Part shown: positions 1 to 5,511 of the stretch, piece after piece
Numbering within the stretch: position 1 is the stretch's first letter
How the letters are laid out: each line of letters begins with the position of its first letter
NCBI GenBank assembly: GCA_023145595.1
Contig: JAGLDM010000359.1
Coordinates: forward strand, 1-5,511
Source of the DNA: Flavobacteriaceae bacterium
Lineage (GTDB): Bacteria > Bacteroidota > Bacteroidia > Flavobacteriales > Flavobacteriaceae
Direction of reading: 5' to 3'
Length of the DNA stretch: 5,511 nt
Notes under the pieces: model-generated
Told to the model about the DNA's origin: nothing
What the model saw: only the letters and a program-made list of their open reading frames with translations
The model's database searches: none
Program-made: the position numbers and the translations under genes

Positions 1-592
1 TAACCATCGCTTGACAGTCATCAAAGACTCCATTAACTTCCAAAGCTTTTATATTCTGTCCTAAAGTGGTTAATTGTTTTTCTTGAATATCGCTTACTTT
101 TCCACTTGGATATAAGATAACTACATTAACTCCGTCAACTCCTAAGAAGCCACTTGCAACCGCACCTCCAGTATCTCCAGATGTTGCCACCAAAACAGTT
201 ACATCGTTTCCAAACGGATTTTTCTTATTGAAATAAGATAAACAGCGCGCCATAAATCTAGCCCCAACATCTTTAAATGCCATGGTAGGTCCGTGAAAAA
301 GTTCTAATGAATAGATATCATCTTCAACAGGAACTAAAGGGAAATCAAATTGCAGAACATCTGCAATAATCGCTCTTAAATCTTGTTCTGGAATCTCATC
401 ACCCACAAATTGTTTAATCAATTCATACGCAATTTCATGATTTGAATACGATTCAATATTTTTAAAGAAATCTTCGCTTAATGGCGTAATAGACTCTGGA
501 AAATACAATCCTTTGTCAGGTGCAATTCCTTTAATGACTGCATTACTAAAAGATTCTTTTGGAGCATTGTTATTTAGACTGTAATAATTCAT
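1..592 (-). CDS. thrC: Threonine synthase, N-terminal 197 residues (3' end cut by window edge)
   Basis: PLP-dependent enzyme of the cytoplasm that converts O-phosphohomoserine to threonine, the last step of the pathway. I translated it by hand from the ATG at 592-590: it opens MNYYSLNNNAPKESFSNAV and stays open for 197 codons to the window edge. The family signature is clear. The PLP-binding lysine is Lys107 in HGPTMAFKDVGARF (residues 100-113), and the phosphate-gripping loop SGDTGGAVA lies at residues 138-146. The N-terminal stretch KGIAPDKGLYFPE (21-33) is also typical of ThrC. Bacterial ThrC proteins are usually about 430 residues, so a little over half is missing to the left. The start lies 30 bp after the thrB stop, consistent with the third gene of a thrABC operon. 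No Shine-Dalgarno sequence is seen at normal spacing, as is usual in Bacteroidota. No internal stop or frameshift is visible. Confidence 0.96.
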   Translation of the reverse strand, partial: MNYYSLNNNAPKESFSNAVIKGIAPDKGLYFPESITPLSEDFFKNIESYSNHEIAYELIKQFVGDEIPEQDLRAIIADVLQFDFPLVPVEDDIYSLELFHGPTMAFKDVGARFMARCLSYFNKKNPFGNDVTVLVATSGDTGGAVASGFLGVDGVNVVILYPSGKVSDIQEKQLTTLGQNIKALEVNGVFDDCQAMV

Positions 593-622
593 TTTATAGG
601 ATAAACTCCAAGTAGGAGTGTG

Positions 623-1552
623 TTATTTCAAATTGATAATTCTAATTCCTTTAGCATTAATTTTTGACACATATACATCAAATTCAATCCCCGTTGTTTT
701 ATAAACCTCGACAATAGCTTCTGCTACTTTTTTAGCAATTGCTTCACCTTTACACAATGAGAAAATGGAAGGTCCAGAACCAGAAATTCCAGCACCCAAA
801 GCACCTGCATTTAACATGGCTTCTTTTACTTTGTCGTAATGTGGAATTAACTTAGAGCGGTGTGGTTCTACAATTGTATCGTGTAATGAATCTGAAAGTA
901 ACTCATAGTCGTCTGTGTATAGAGCGCTCACAAAACTTCCAACATTTGCCCATTGATTAATTGCTTGTTTTAAAGCAACTTCTTTTGGTAAAATAGATCT
1001 AGCTTCTGATGTTTTAATTTCAATCTGAGGATGTATAATCGTTGCATACAATTCAGATGGAGTAGGGAGTTGAACAACTTTTAAGGGATTTAGTTGTTTT
1101 ACCAAAGTAAATCCACCAAAAATACCCGGAGCAACATTGTCAGCATGCTCAGCGCCGCTTGCTAACGCTTCACCTTTCATTCCGAAACCAACCAATTCTT
1201 GTTTGTTGTAAGGTTTTCCTAAAAACTCGTTGATAGCCCAAACAGCACCTGATGCGCTTGCTGAAGAACTTCCAACTCCGCTTCCCGGCTTTATGTTTTT
1301 ATAGATTTCAATTTCAATTCCGAAATCTGGATTGGCAGCATTCATAATAGCGAGTGCAGCAACACCAGCTACATTTTTTTCTGGCTCGTATGGCAATTCT
1401 GCACCGACAATTTTCGTGATTTTAACTCCTTTTTCAGCAGTTTTACGAATCACCATTTCATCACCAATTGTATCTAAGCAAAATCCGAGAACATCAAATC
1501 CGCAGGAAACATTTGCAACCGTTGCTGGAGAAAATATTTTTATTTCGTTCAT
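623..1552 (-). CDS. thrB: Homoserine kinase (GHMP kinase family)
   Basis: Phosphorylates homoserine with ATP to give O-phosphohomoserine, the substrate of ThrC next door. The 309-residue product matches the usual length of about 310. Three GHMP kinase motifs are visible in order: motif 1 near FSPATVANVSCGFDVLG (residues 7-23), the glycine/serine-rich ATP phosphate loop PGSGVGSSSAS (89-99), and the C-terminal motif 3 GALGAGISGSGPSIFSL (250-266). SGAEHADNVAPGIFGGF (132-148) holds the conserved His-Ala-Asp-Asn segment typical of homoserine kinases. The ATG start puts motif 1 at its usual position close to the N-terminus, and the preceding bases are AT-rich with no Shine-Dalgarno sequence. It is second in the operon, 209 bp after thrA and 30 bp before thrC. 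The 209-bp gap is unusually wide for an operon and is filled by repeats. Confidence 0.97.
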   Translation of the reverse strand: MNEIKIFSPATVANVSCGFDVLGFCLDTIGDEMVIRKTAEKGVKITKIVGAELPYEPEKNVAGVAALAIMNAANPDFGIEIEIYKNIKPGSGVGSSSASASGAVWAINEFLGKPYNKQELVGFGMKGEALASGAEHADNVAPGIFGGFTLVKQLNPLKVVQLPTPSELYATIIHPQIEIKTSEARSILPKEVALKQAINQWANVGSFVSALYTDDYELLSDSLHDTIVEPHRSKLIPHYDKVKEAMLNAGALGAGISGSGPSIFSLCKGEAIAKKVAEAIVEVYKTTGIEFDVYVSKINAKGIRIINLK

Positions 1553-1613
1553 AAATTTATTTTAATGCAAAAAATGAGATTGCCAGTTTAATAGTTCGTT
1601 TATAATCTTTATA

Positions 1614-1689
1614 TGTCATTCCTGCGAAGGCAGGAATCCATTTTTACGGTTTAACCATTTATTAGATTCTTGCCTTCGCAGGAATGACA
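1614..1689. repeat. Long imperfect inverted repeat between thrA and thrB
   Basis: Arms 1614-1638 and 1665-1689 are 25 bp each with one mismatch (1633/1670) and a 26-bp loop. The shared core is TGTCATTCCTGCGAAGGCA. Each arm is also a small hairpin by itself: on the left, ATTCCTGC at 1618-1625 pairs with GCAGGAAT at 1630-1637 around a GAAG loop, so the structure is a palindrome of palindromes. From memory, this core occurs as a dispersed intergenic repeat in many flavobacterial genomes; I cannot test that here. It resembles REP or MITE-like elements. On the operon mRNA it would fold into a stable stem, which could affect mRNA stability or thrB expression. It is not followed by a U-run in the operon direction (UAUAAAGAUU follows), so it is probably not an intrinsic terminator. 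Confidence 0.85.
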
Positions 1690-1691
1690 AA

Positions 1692-1716
1692 GTTCATTGA
1701 GCGGAGTCGAAATGAC
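1692..1716. repeat. Second dispersed-type repeat (GAGCGGAGTCGAAATGAC core)
   Basis: This 25-bp stretch starts two bases after the long inverted repeat. Its core, GAGCGGAGTCGAAATGAC, is from memory another sequence that recurs between genes in flavobacterial genomes; a genome search is needed to confirm copy number. It is far richer in GC than the surrounding AT-rich gap, which makes it stand out. Its end AATGACA (1711-1717) repeats the AATGACA end of the neighbouring palindrome (1683-1689), so it could pair in its place with TGTCATT at 1614-1620. Confidence 0.55.
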
Positions 1717-1761
1717 AACTCTTTATTATTTCATTATTAATTTTTAACTCTTCATTAAAAA

Positions 1762-4212
1762 TTATTTATTCCCAATTCTAATAATATCTGCAAATAATCC
1801 AGAGGCAGTAACTGCTGCTCCTGCACCAGCACCTTTAATGATTAGGGGTTGTTCACTATAACGCTCTGTAAAGAACAATACAATATTATCTGATCCATCT
1901 AAATTATAGAAAGGGTGGTCAGAAGGAATGTGTTGCAAACCAACTTTTCCTTTTCCATTATCAAATTCTGCTACATATTTCAATCGGCAATTTTCTTTCT
2001 CAGCAGCATCTCTAATCGCGTTAAAATGTGCTGCTTCTGGTTTCAATGTATCCAAGAAATCTTGAACAGAATCAGCATCAACACTCGATTTTGGCAAAAA
2101 GGATTCGTTTGTAATGTCATCCAATTCTAATACATTTCCACTTTCACGGGCTAAAATTAAAATTTTCCGCATTACATCAACTCCGCTTAAATCAATTCGT
2201 GGATCTGGTTCTGTATAACCTTGAACTCCGGCTTCTGCTACAACATCTTCAAAAGAAGCATCACCCACAAAATTATTGAAGATAAAATTCAAACTTCCAG
2301 AAAGTACTGCCTGAATTTTAGTTACTTTATCACCAGACATAATCAAGTTTTTTAAAGTATCTATAATTGGTAATCCTGCGCCAACATTGGTTTCAAACAA
2401 GAAAGGAGCATCGTATTTTTTTGCTAAGAATTTTAAATTTTTATAGCTGTTATATTCCGAAGAACATGCAATTTTATTACAAGCAACCACAGCAATACTA
2501 TTGTTTAAATAATCTGCATATCGTAGTGAAACAGATTCGTTTGCTGTATTATCAACAAAAATACTATTGCGGTAATTCAGTTCGTTTACTTTATCTAAGA
2601 AAGTATCCATATCTAAAGTTTCACCTTCTTCAATTAAAGTCGATTTCCAATTAGATAAATCAATTCCTTCTGGATTGAAATGCATTTTCTTCGAATTAGA
2701 TACTGCAATTACTCGAACGTCTAGATGCTGTTCTTCTGCTAAGAATTTTTGTTGCTGATGGATTTGTTCTAATAATTTACCACCAACATTTCCAACACCT
2801 ACAATAAATAAATTCAATTGTTTAGTGTCACCTTCAAAAAAGACATTGTGTAATGTGTTCAATGCTTTTTTAATATCTTTATGTTCAATTACTGCCGTGA
2901 TATTTTTTTCTGAAGCACCTTGAGCAATGGCTCTAATATTTACATTGTTTCTACCCAGTGTAGAGAACATCTTACCACTAATTCCTTGATGACTTTTCAT
3001 ATTATCACCAACCAAGGCAATAATCGCTAAATCATCTTCAATGATTAAAGGATCTATAATTCCGCGAGACATTTCATAGGCAAATGATTCCTCAAACAAA
3101 ATTTTAGCCTGAGCAACATCTTTGCTTTCAATCCCCATACATAAGAAATGTTCTGATGACGCTTGAGTCACTAATGACACATTGATATTGGCAGTAGAAA
3201 GTACTTCTAAAATACGTTTTGTAAATCCAGGAATTCCAATCATTCCAGAACCTTCAATTGTAATTAAAGCAATACTCTCAATATGACTTATTCCTTTAGC
3301 AGGAGTGTTTTGTAAGTCAGTTTCTTGTGTAATTAAGGTTCCAGCATCAGAAGGCTTAAATGTGTTTTTAATCCGAATCGGAATTTGTTTCTCTAAAACA
3401 GGTTGAATCGTAGGAGAGAAGAGCACCTTAGCACCAAAGTGCGATAACTCCATCGCTTCATGATATGAAATGTGTTCAATAGGTTTTGCTTGTTTTACCA
3501 ATTTTGGATTGGCAGTGTACATTCCACTTACATCTGTCCATATTTCCAATTCCTCGGCATCCAATGCTTTGGCTAGAATAGATGCGGTAAAATCGGATCC
3601 ACCACGACCTAAAGTTGAAATTTCACCTTTTTCAGTTTTAGCAACAAATCCAGGTAAAATAATAATTGATTTTGAATTGCTTTTAAAGAAACTTTGAATA
3701 TTGTTCTCTGTTAATTTATAATTTACCTTAGCGTTGGTAAAAGAACTATCAGTAACAATTAATTCTTGCGAGTTTTTATAGCCAGCATTAATTCCTCTAT
3801 TTTTCATTACCTCGGCAATCAAATAAGAAGAAAGTAATTCGCCAAAACTAGCAATTTTATCTTTTGTTTTATTTGAGAATTCATTGATTAAATAAATCCC
3901 TTCTAAGATACTAGTCAGTTGACCAAAAATAGATTTTATTTCTTCAACAACTTCGTTTTGATGGCTGTCAGTTATCAATTCTTGAACCGTTGTTATATGA
4001 CGTTGCTCTAAAGAGTTGATTGCTTCAAGATATGAATTGTCTTTGTTTTCTGCTTTTATCCCTGCTTGTAAAAGGATATCAGTTGCACCACCTAAGGCAG
4101 AAACGACTACTGCTATTGGGGTTTCTTTTGAACTGTTTTTAGCAATTGCAATTACTTTTTCAATACTTGATGAAGTTGCTACTGATGTTCCTCCGAATTT
4201 TAATATTTTCAT
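1762..4212 (-). CDS. thrA: Bifunctional aspartokinase I / homoserine dehydrogenase I
   Basis: Cytoplasmic fusion enzyme catalysing step 1 (aspartate to aspartyl phosphate) and step 3 (aspartate semialdehyde to homoserine) of the aspartate pathway. It has 816 residues, against 820 for E. coli ThrA. The kinase domain covers about residues 1-295: KFGGTS at 5-10, GRGGSDFTA at 202-210 and EIWTDVSGMYTANP at 223-236. Two ACT-type regulatory regions follow, at about 312-385 and 395-460; in the family these bind threonine and give feedback inhibition. The dehydrogenase starts near 466 with the NAD(P)-binding turn GVGNVGG (472-478), then the family signature around FETNVGAGLPIIDTL (606-620). The segment EPDPRIDLSGVDVMRK (668-683) ends in the expected catalytic Lys683. 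The start is fixed: the in-frame upstream codons hold no ATG before a TAG five codons back. It is the first structural gene of the operon, behind an attenuator-like leader. Confidence 0.98.
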   Translation of the reverse strand: MKILKFGGTSVATSSSIEKVIAIAKNSSKETPIAVVVSALGGATDILLQAGIKAENKDNSYLEAINSLEQRHITTVQELITDSHQNEVVEEIKSIFGQLTSILEGIYLINEFSNKTKDKIASFGELLSSYLIAEVMKNRGINAGYKNSQELIVTDSSFTNAKVNYKLTENNIQSFFKSNSKSIIILPGFVAKTEKGEISTLGRGGSDFTASILAKALDAEELEIWTDVSGMYTANPKLVKQAKPIEHISYHEAMELSHFGAKVLFSPTIQPVLEKQIPIRIKNTFKPSDAGTLITQETDLQNTPAKGISHIESIALITIEGSGMIGIPGFTKRILEVLSTANINVSLVTQASSEHFLCMGIESKDVAQAKILFEESFAYEMSRGIIDPLIIEDDLAIIALVGDNMKSHQGISGKMFSTLGRNNVNIRAIAQGASEKNITAVIEHKDIKKALNTLHNVFFEGDTKQLNLFIVGVGNVGGKLLEQIHQQQKFLAEEQHLDVRVIAVSNSKKMHFNPEGIDLSNWKSTLIEEGETLDMDTFLDKVNELNYRNSIFVDNTANESVSLRYADYLNNSIAVVACNKIACSSEYNSYKNLKFLAKKYDAPFLFETNVGAGLPIIDTLKNLIMSGDKVTKIQAVLSGSLNFIFNNFVGDASFEDVVAEAGVQGYTEPDPRIDLSGVDVMRKILILARESGNVLELDDITNESFLPKSSVDADSVQDFLDTLKPEAAHFNAIRDAAEKENCRLKYVAEFDNGKGKVGLQHIPSDHPFYNLDGSDNIVLFFTERYSEQPLIIKGAGAGAAVTASGLFADIIRIGNK

Positions 4213-4310
4213 CTGATAAATTTTCTAATGTGATTTTTGATTTTACTCCTTTTGTGTTTACCTCGTAAATACGGAGTTGGTATGCGGACAATATGTAAAA
4301 GTATATAACC
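4213..4310 (-). promoter_or_regulatory. Leader RNA segment between leader peptide stop and thrA start
   Basis: These 98 nt of the probable leader transcript contain no ORF that I can support. Two weak pairings are visible: a bulged stem at 4262-4276 (CTC/GAG plus GUA/UAC around AUUU), and ACUCC (4277-4273) against GGAGU (4249-4245). The bases AAAAGGAG (4253-4246 on the minus strand) look like a Shine-Dalgarno sequence, but no start codon follows within a useful distance; the thrA ATG is more than 30 nt downstream. I see no strong GC-rich hairpin followed by a U-run here, so if attenuation works by termination the terminator must be weak or of an unusual kind. Confidence 0.4.
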
Positions 4311-4365
4311 CTAAAGGGTCATCGTAGTAATCGTCATCATAGAAATAGTACCCATTGTTTGGGTA
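4308..4365 (-). promoter_or_regulatory. Candidate thr attenuator: short competing hairpins
   Basis: Four short segments in transcript order can pair in alternative ways. Segment 1 (4365-4360, UACCCA) pairs with segment 2 (4354-4349, UGGGUA) as a 6-bp stem with a 5-nt loop. Segment 2 can instead pair through GGGU with ACCC of segment 3 (4319-4315). Segment 3 can pair with segment 4 (4312-4308, AGGGU), giving a small hairpin followed by UAUAUACUUUU. The 1:2, 2:3, 3:4 layout resembles classical amino-acid attenuators. The stems are short, however, and the leader stop codon UAG lies inside hairpin 3:4 rather than before segment 2, so the mechanism cannot be a simple copy of the enterobacterial model. 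Confidence 0.4.
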
Positions 4366-4403
4366 TTGGTAGAAGTGGTGATATTTCCTTGTATGCTTGA
4401 CAT
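4311..4403 (-). CDS. thrL: Threonine operon leader peptide (30 aa, Thr/Ile/Met-rich)
   Basis: Small ORF upstream of thrA, translated by hand. It starts with ATG at 4403-4401 and ends with TAG at 4313-4311. Of its 30 residues, 10 are Thr, 4 Ile and 5 Met including the start; the C-terminal part reads SMMTITTMTL. Threonine, isoleucine and methionine are the amino acids made from homoserine, the product of ThrA, so the codon content fits a sensor of charged tRNAs for this branch. Ribosome stalling at these codons would change folding of the overlapping short hairpins. It resembles the Thr/Ile-rich leader of the E. coli thr operon in character, though not in exact sequence. An internal in-frame ATG at 4355-4353 would give a 14-residue version. 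The symbol thrL is used by analogy with E. coli. The role is inferred from position and composition. Confidence 0.72.
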   Translation of the reverse strand: MSSIQGNITTSTNTQTMGTISMMTITTMTL

Positions 4404-4409
4404 CGGTTG

Positions 4410-4417
4410 CAAATGTA
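4410..4417 (-). promoter_or_regulatory. Candidate thr operon promoter, Bacteroidota -7 box TACATTTG
   Basis: The minus strand reads TACATTTG, an exact match to the Bacteroidota -7 consensus TAnnTTTG. Nineteen bases upstream, the -33 position reads TATT (4440-4437), a poor match to TTTG. The leader peptide ATG begins only 6 bases after the box, so transcription probably starts within a few bases of that codon. The position directly before the leader ORF supports the call; the weak -33 element lowers confidence. Confidence 0.6.
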
Positions 4418-4443
4418 CTATTATTTTAACAACAGTAATAGTA
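4416..4443. promoter_or_regulatory. Inverted repeat in the thr promoter, possible operator
   Basis: TACTATTA at 4416-4423 and TAATAGTA at 4436-4443 are perfect 8-bp inverted arms with 12 bp between them, 20 bp centre to centre, about two helical turns. The left arm shares its first two bases with the -7 box and the whole repeat covers the promoter spacer, a usual place for a repressor or activator dimer. An adjacent smaller inverted repeat, GTATT/AATAC, lies at 4441-4453. The sequence is very AT-rich, so chance is possible. No regulator is known from the window. Confidence 0.35.
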
Positions 4444-4482
4444 TTTTTAATACTTTTTGATGTTCTTGTTTTAAAGTGTTAG

Positions 4483-4770
4483 TTAATAAATAATACCCTC
4501 TTTCTTTTTTTCGTTAAGAGGGTTGCGCCCAACATCCTTTAAAATATCGCTAAAAAGACTAATAGTAGTGGAATCTACAATTTTTAAATTTCTAACAGGT
4601 GATTTTAATGGACTGCTGTCCGATAAAAAAGATGCGTATCGTTTAAATAATTTTGCATAGATGGCACCAAAGATTTCGCTAGTTCTTTTTGCGTTGGCAT
4701 CTGATAAAGTACTTCGTTTTGGAAAATGTTTTAAGTTTAAATGACTGATGCGCCCTTCACAAGCGTTCAT
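4483..4770 (-). pseudogene. IS4-family transposase, internal fragment
   Basis: A 95-codon ORF opening MNACEGRISHLNLKHFPKRS. It matches, from memory, the middle of IS4-family DDE transposases common in Bacteroidota: ACEGRI, then FPKRSTLSDANAKR (residues 16-29), then KIVDSTTISLF (63-73), whose Asp66 would be the first acidic residue of the DDE triad. Full proteins are roughly 370-400 residues, so only about a quarter remains and the other two catalytic acids are absent. At the C-terminus, NPLNEKKKEGI resembles the usual NPLNGKKKGGIKAHT, after which similarity stops and the frame ends in TAA. Upstream, a TGA lies two codons before the ATG. The fragment cannot be active. The ATG at 4770 may be a fortuitous codon or the original start joined to the middle by an internal deletion. 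Confidence 0.82.
4495..4523. repeat. 8-bp perfect inverted repeat at the end of the transposase remnant
   Basis: ACCCTCTT (4495-4502) and AAGAGGGT (4516-4523) are perfectly complementary across a 13-bp loop. Read on the minus strand, the stem is followed by the A/U-rich AUUAUUUAUUAA, so it could act as a weak terminator that shields the thr promoter from transcription arriving from upstream. It overlaps the last codons of the transposase remnant and may be an accident of the coding sequence. Confidence 0.3.
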
Positions 4771-4803
4771 ATCTCAATTTTGTGGTAAAAATAAAGATAT
4801 ACA

Positions 4804-4838
4804 AAAAGTGGGAAATCTAGTAAGGAAATCCCACTTTT
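4804..4838. terminator. Strong hairpin, possible bidirectional terminator
   Basis: AAAAGTGGGA (4804-4813) and TCCCACTTTT (4829-4838) form a perfect 10-bp stem with a 15-nt loop. Because the outer bases are A on one side and T on the other, both strands end the stem in a U-run: TTTT reading right, and TTTTT reading left as CCCACTTTTTG. This is the form of a bidirectional intrinsic terminator. No gene end lies close to it, so it may be part of the insertion-sequence remnant, where such hairpins can block incoming transcription. Confidence 0.5.
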
Positions 4839-4848
4839 AAAAATGTTT

Positions 4849-4862
4849 GCCGGACACTAATG
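4849..4862. mobile_element. Possible outer end of the degraded insertion sequence
   Basis: GCCGGACACTAATG stands out as GC-rich in a very AT-rich region, 79-92 bp upstream of the transposase remnant's ATG, about where the left end of an IS4-type element would fall. I have a vague memory of similar ends in Bacteroidota elements, but no matching inverted copy is visible on the other side of the remnant (around 4440-4495), and no target-site duplication can be identified. Treat it as a suggestion only. Confidence 0.25.
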
Positions 4863-5040
4863 TAAAAAAAACCAAAAATCAACTCCAATAAAGATATTTA
4901 CAAATAAATTATAACTACTGTTTGTGTTATCCGAACGAATTGATGTAGTCTTCTAAAGAAAGGTTATGCGTATCTTCTGCATCTCACAATAGAAACACAA
5001 TACTTATAAGGTGTTACTAAGTGCTTAAACTTCCTTGTGG

Positions 5041-5076
5041 TTTGTCTTATTTATCAAAATAAAACGATTACTTTTG
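5041..5076 (+). promoter_or_regulatory. Candidate typA promoter (TTTG ... TACTTTTG)
   Basis: TACTTTTG at 5069-5076 matches the Bacteroidota -7 box TAnnTTTG exactly. TTTG at 5041-5044 is a candidate -33 box, but the 24-bp spacing is longer than the usual value of about 19, so only the -7 box is convincing. It lies 19 bp before the typA ATG, giving a short 5' untranslated region. Confidence 0.55.
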
Positions 5077-5095
5077 CGCTTTCAAAAAATGAAGT

Positions 5096-5511
5096 ATGCA
5101 ATCTATTAGAAACATCGCTATTATAGCACACGTCGATCACGGAAAAACAACGTTGGTAGACAAAATTATTGACCAAGCAAAAATATTGGATGAACGTAAA
5201 GTACGTACAGATTTGTTACTAGATAATAATGATTTAGAACGCGAACGCGGAATTACTATTTTATCTAAAAATGTATCTGTTGAATATAAAGGTGTGAAAA
5301 TCAATGTTATTGATACGCCAGGTCACGCCGATTTTGGTGGAGAAGTAGAACGTGTATTGAAAATGGCAGACGGTGTTCTTTTATTGGTAGATGCTTTTGA
5401 AGGCCCAATGCCTCAAACAAGATTTGTTTTAGGAAAAGCCTTGGAATTAGGGCTAACACCAATTGTTGTTGTAAATAAAGTAGATAAAGAAAACTGTACT
5501 CCTGATATCGT
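5096..5511 (+). CDS. typA: Ribosome-associated GTPase TypA/BipA, N-terminal 138 residues (3' end cut)
   Basis: Translation-factor GTPase that binds ribosomes and helps 50S subunit assembly and growth under stress, especially cold. The translated start is [20 protein letters not shown]. The GTPase motifs are in order: G1 AHVDHGKT at residues 11-18, switch I RGITI at 51-55, G3 DTPGH at 73-77 and G4 NKVD at 127-130. The segment [18 protein letters not shown] (102-119) is typical of TypA and separates it from EF-G and LepA. Family members are about 600 residues, so most of the protein lies beyond the right edge. The ATG at 5096 fits the family N-terminus; an ATG at 5089 is in another frame and soon meets a stop. 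The gene is divergent from the thr operon and has its own promoter. No defect is seen in the visible part. Confidence 0.96.
   Translation, partial: MQSIRNIAIIAHVDHGKTTLVDKIIDQAKILDERKVRTDLLLDNNDLERERGITILSKNVSVEYKGVKINVIDTPGHADFGGEVERVLKMADGVLLLVDAFEGPMPQTRFVLGKALELGLTPIVVVNKVDKENCTPDI

Larger units (their letters stand above)
4771..5095. other. Non-coding region between the IS4 remnant and typA
   Basis: This 325-bp gap holds, in order, a strong hairpin (4804-4838), a possible insertion-sequence end (4849-4862), an A-rich stretch, an 18-codon minus-strand reading frame ending in LEDYINSFG (4927-4983) that may be a gene remnant, and the typA promoter just before 5096. I find no intact gene and no RNA gene in it. 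Confidence 0.6.

Noticed and set aside
605..619. Small hairpin ACTCC/GGAGT between thrB and thrC
   Set aside because: Only a 5-bp stem with no proper U-run in the operon direction; too weak to call a terminator or processing site.
2367..2654. 95-codon plus-strand reading frame inside thrA
   Set aside because: It lies entirely opposite the conserved homoserine dehydrogenase coding sequence and resembles no protein family. The same applies to the other short plus-strand frames opposite thrA and thrB.
4278..4409. Overlapping minus-strand frame through the leader, rich in Tyr and Asp (YYFYDDDYYDD)
   Set aside because: It has no ATG after its upstream stop codon. It overlaps the better supported Thr/Ile/Met leader and looks like its shifted-frame shadow.
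4470..4482. Search for a second insertion-sequence end left of the transposase remnant
   Set aside because: TAACACT on the minus strand shares only ACACT with the proposed end at 4849-4862, which is too short to be meaningful.
5003..5010. CTTATAAG palindrome upstream of typA
   Set aside because: An 8-bp AT-rich palindrome is expected by chance in this composition and is not placed at a promoter.

Overview
The window looks like chromosomal DNA from a member of the Flavobacteriaceae (Bacteroidota). The reasons are the low GC content, the lack of Shine-Dalgarno sequences in front of the genes, promoter boxes of the Bacteroidota TAnnTTTG type, the style of the encoded proteins, and intergenic repeats of a kind I recall from flavobacterial genomes. 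I cannot name a genus from the sequence.

Positions 1-4443 hold the threonine biosynthesis operon, read on the minus strand in the order leader peptide, thrA, thrB, thrC. ThrA (1762-4212) is the fused aspartokinase / homoserine dehydrogenase. ThrB (623-1552) is homoserine kinase. ThrC (2-592, cut by the window edge) is threonine synthase. Together they carry out most of the route from aspartate to threonine; aspartate-semialdehyde dehydrogenase is not in the window. Upstream of thrA lies a 30-codon leader ORF (4311-4403) made mostly of Thr, Ile and Met codons, with short competing hairpins. This points to control of the operon by ribosome-mediated attenuation. The probable promoter box (4410-4417) is so close to the leader start codon that the leader mRNA may have almost no 5' untranslated region. 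The 209-bp gap between thrA and thrB carries two different dispersed-type repeats, one of them a long hairpin.

Positions 4483-4862 look like the decayed remains of an IS4-family insertion sequence: a central fragment of the transposase, a strong hairpin and a possible element end. This scar ends about 40 bp upstream of the thr promoter region.

Positions 4863-5095 are non-coding apart from an 18-codon stretch that might be the tail of a lost gene, and the promoter of the next gene. Positions 5096-5511 are the start of typA (bipA), a ribosome-associated GTPase read on the plus strand, divergently from the thr operon and cut by the right edge. I see no tRNA, rRNA or CRISPR array, and no evidence of a wholly new system. 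The most interesting element is the thr leader.
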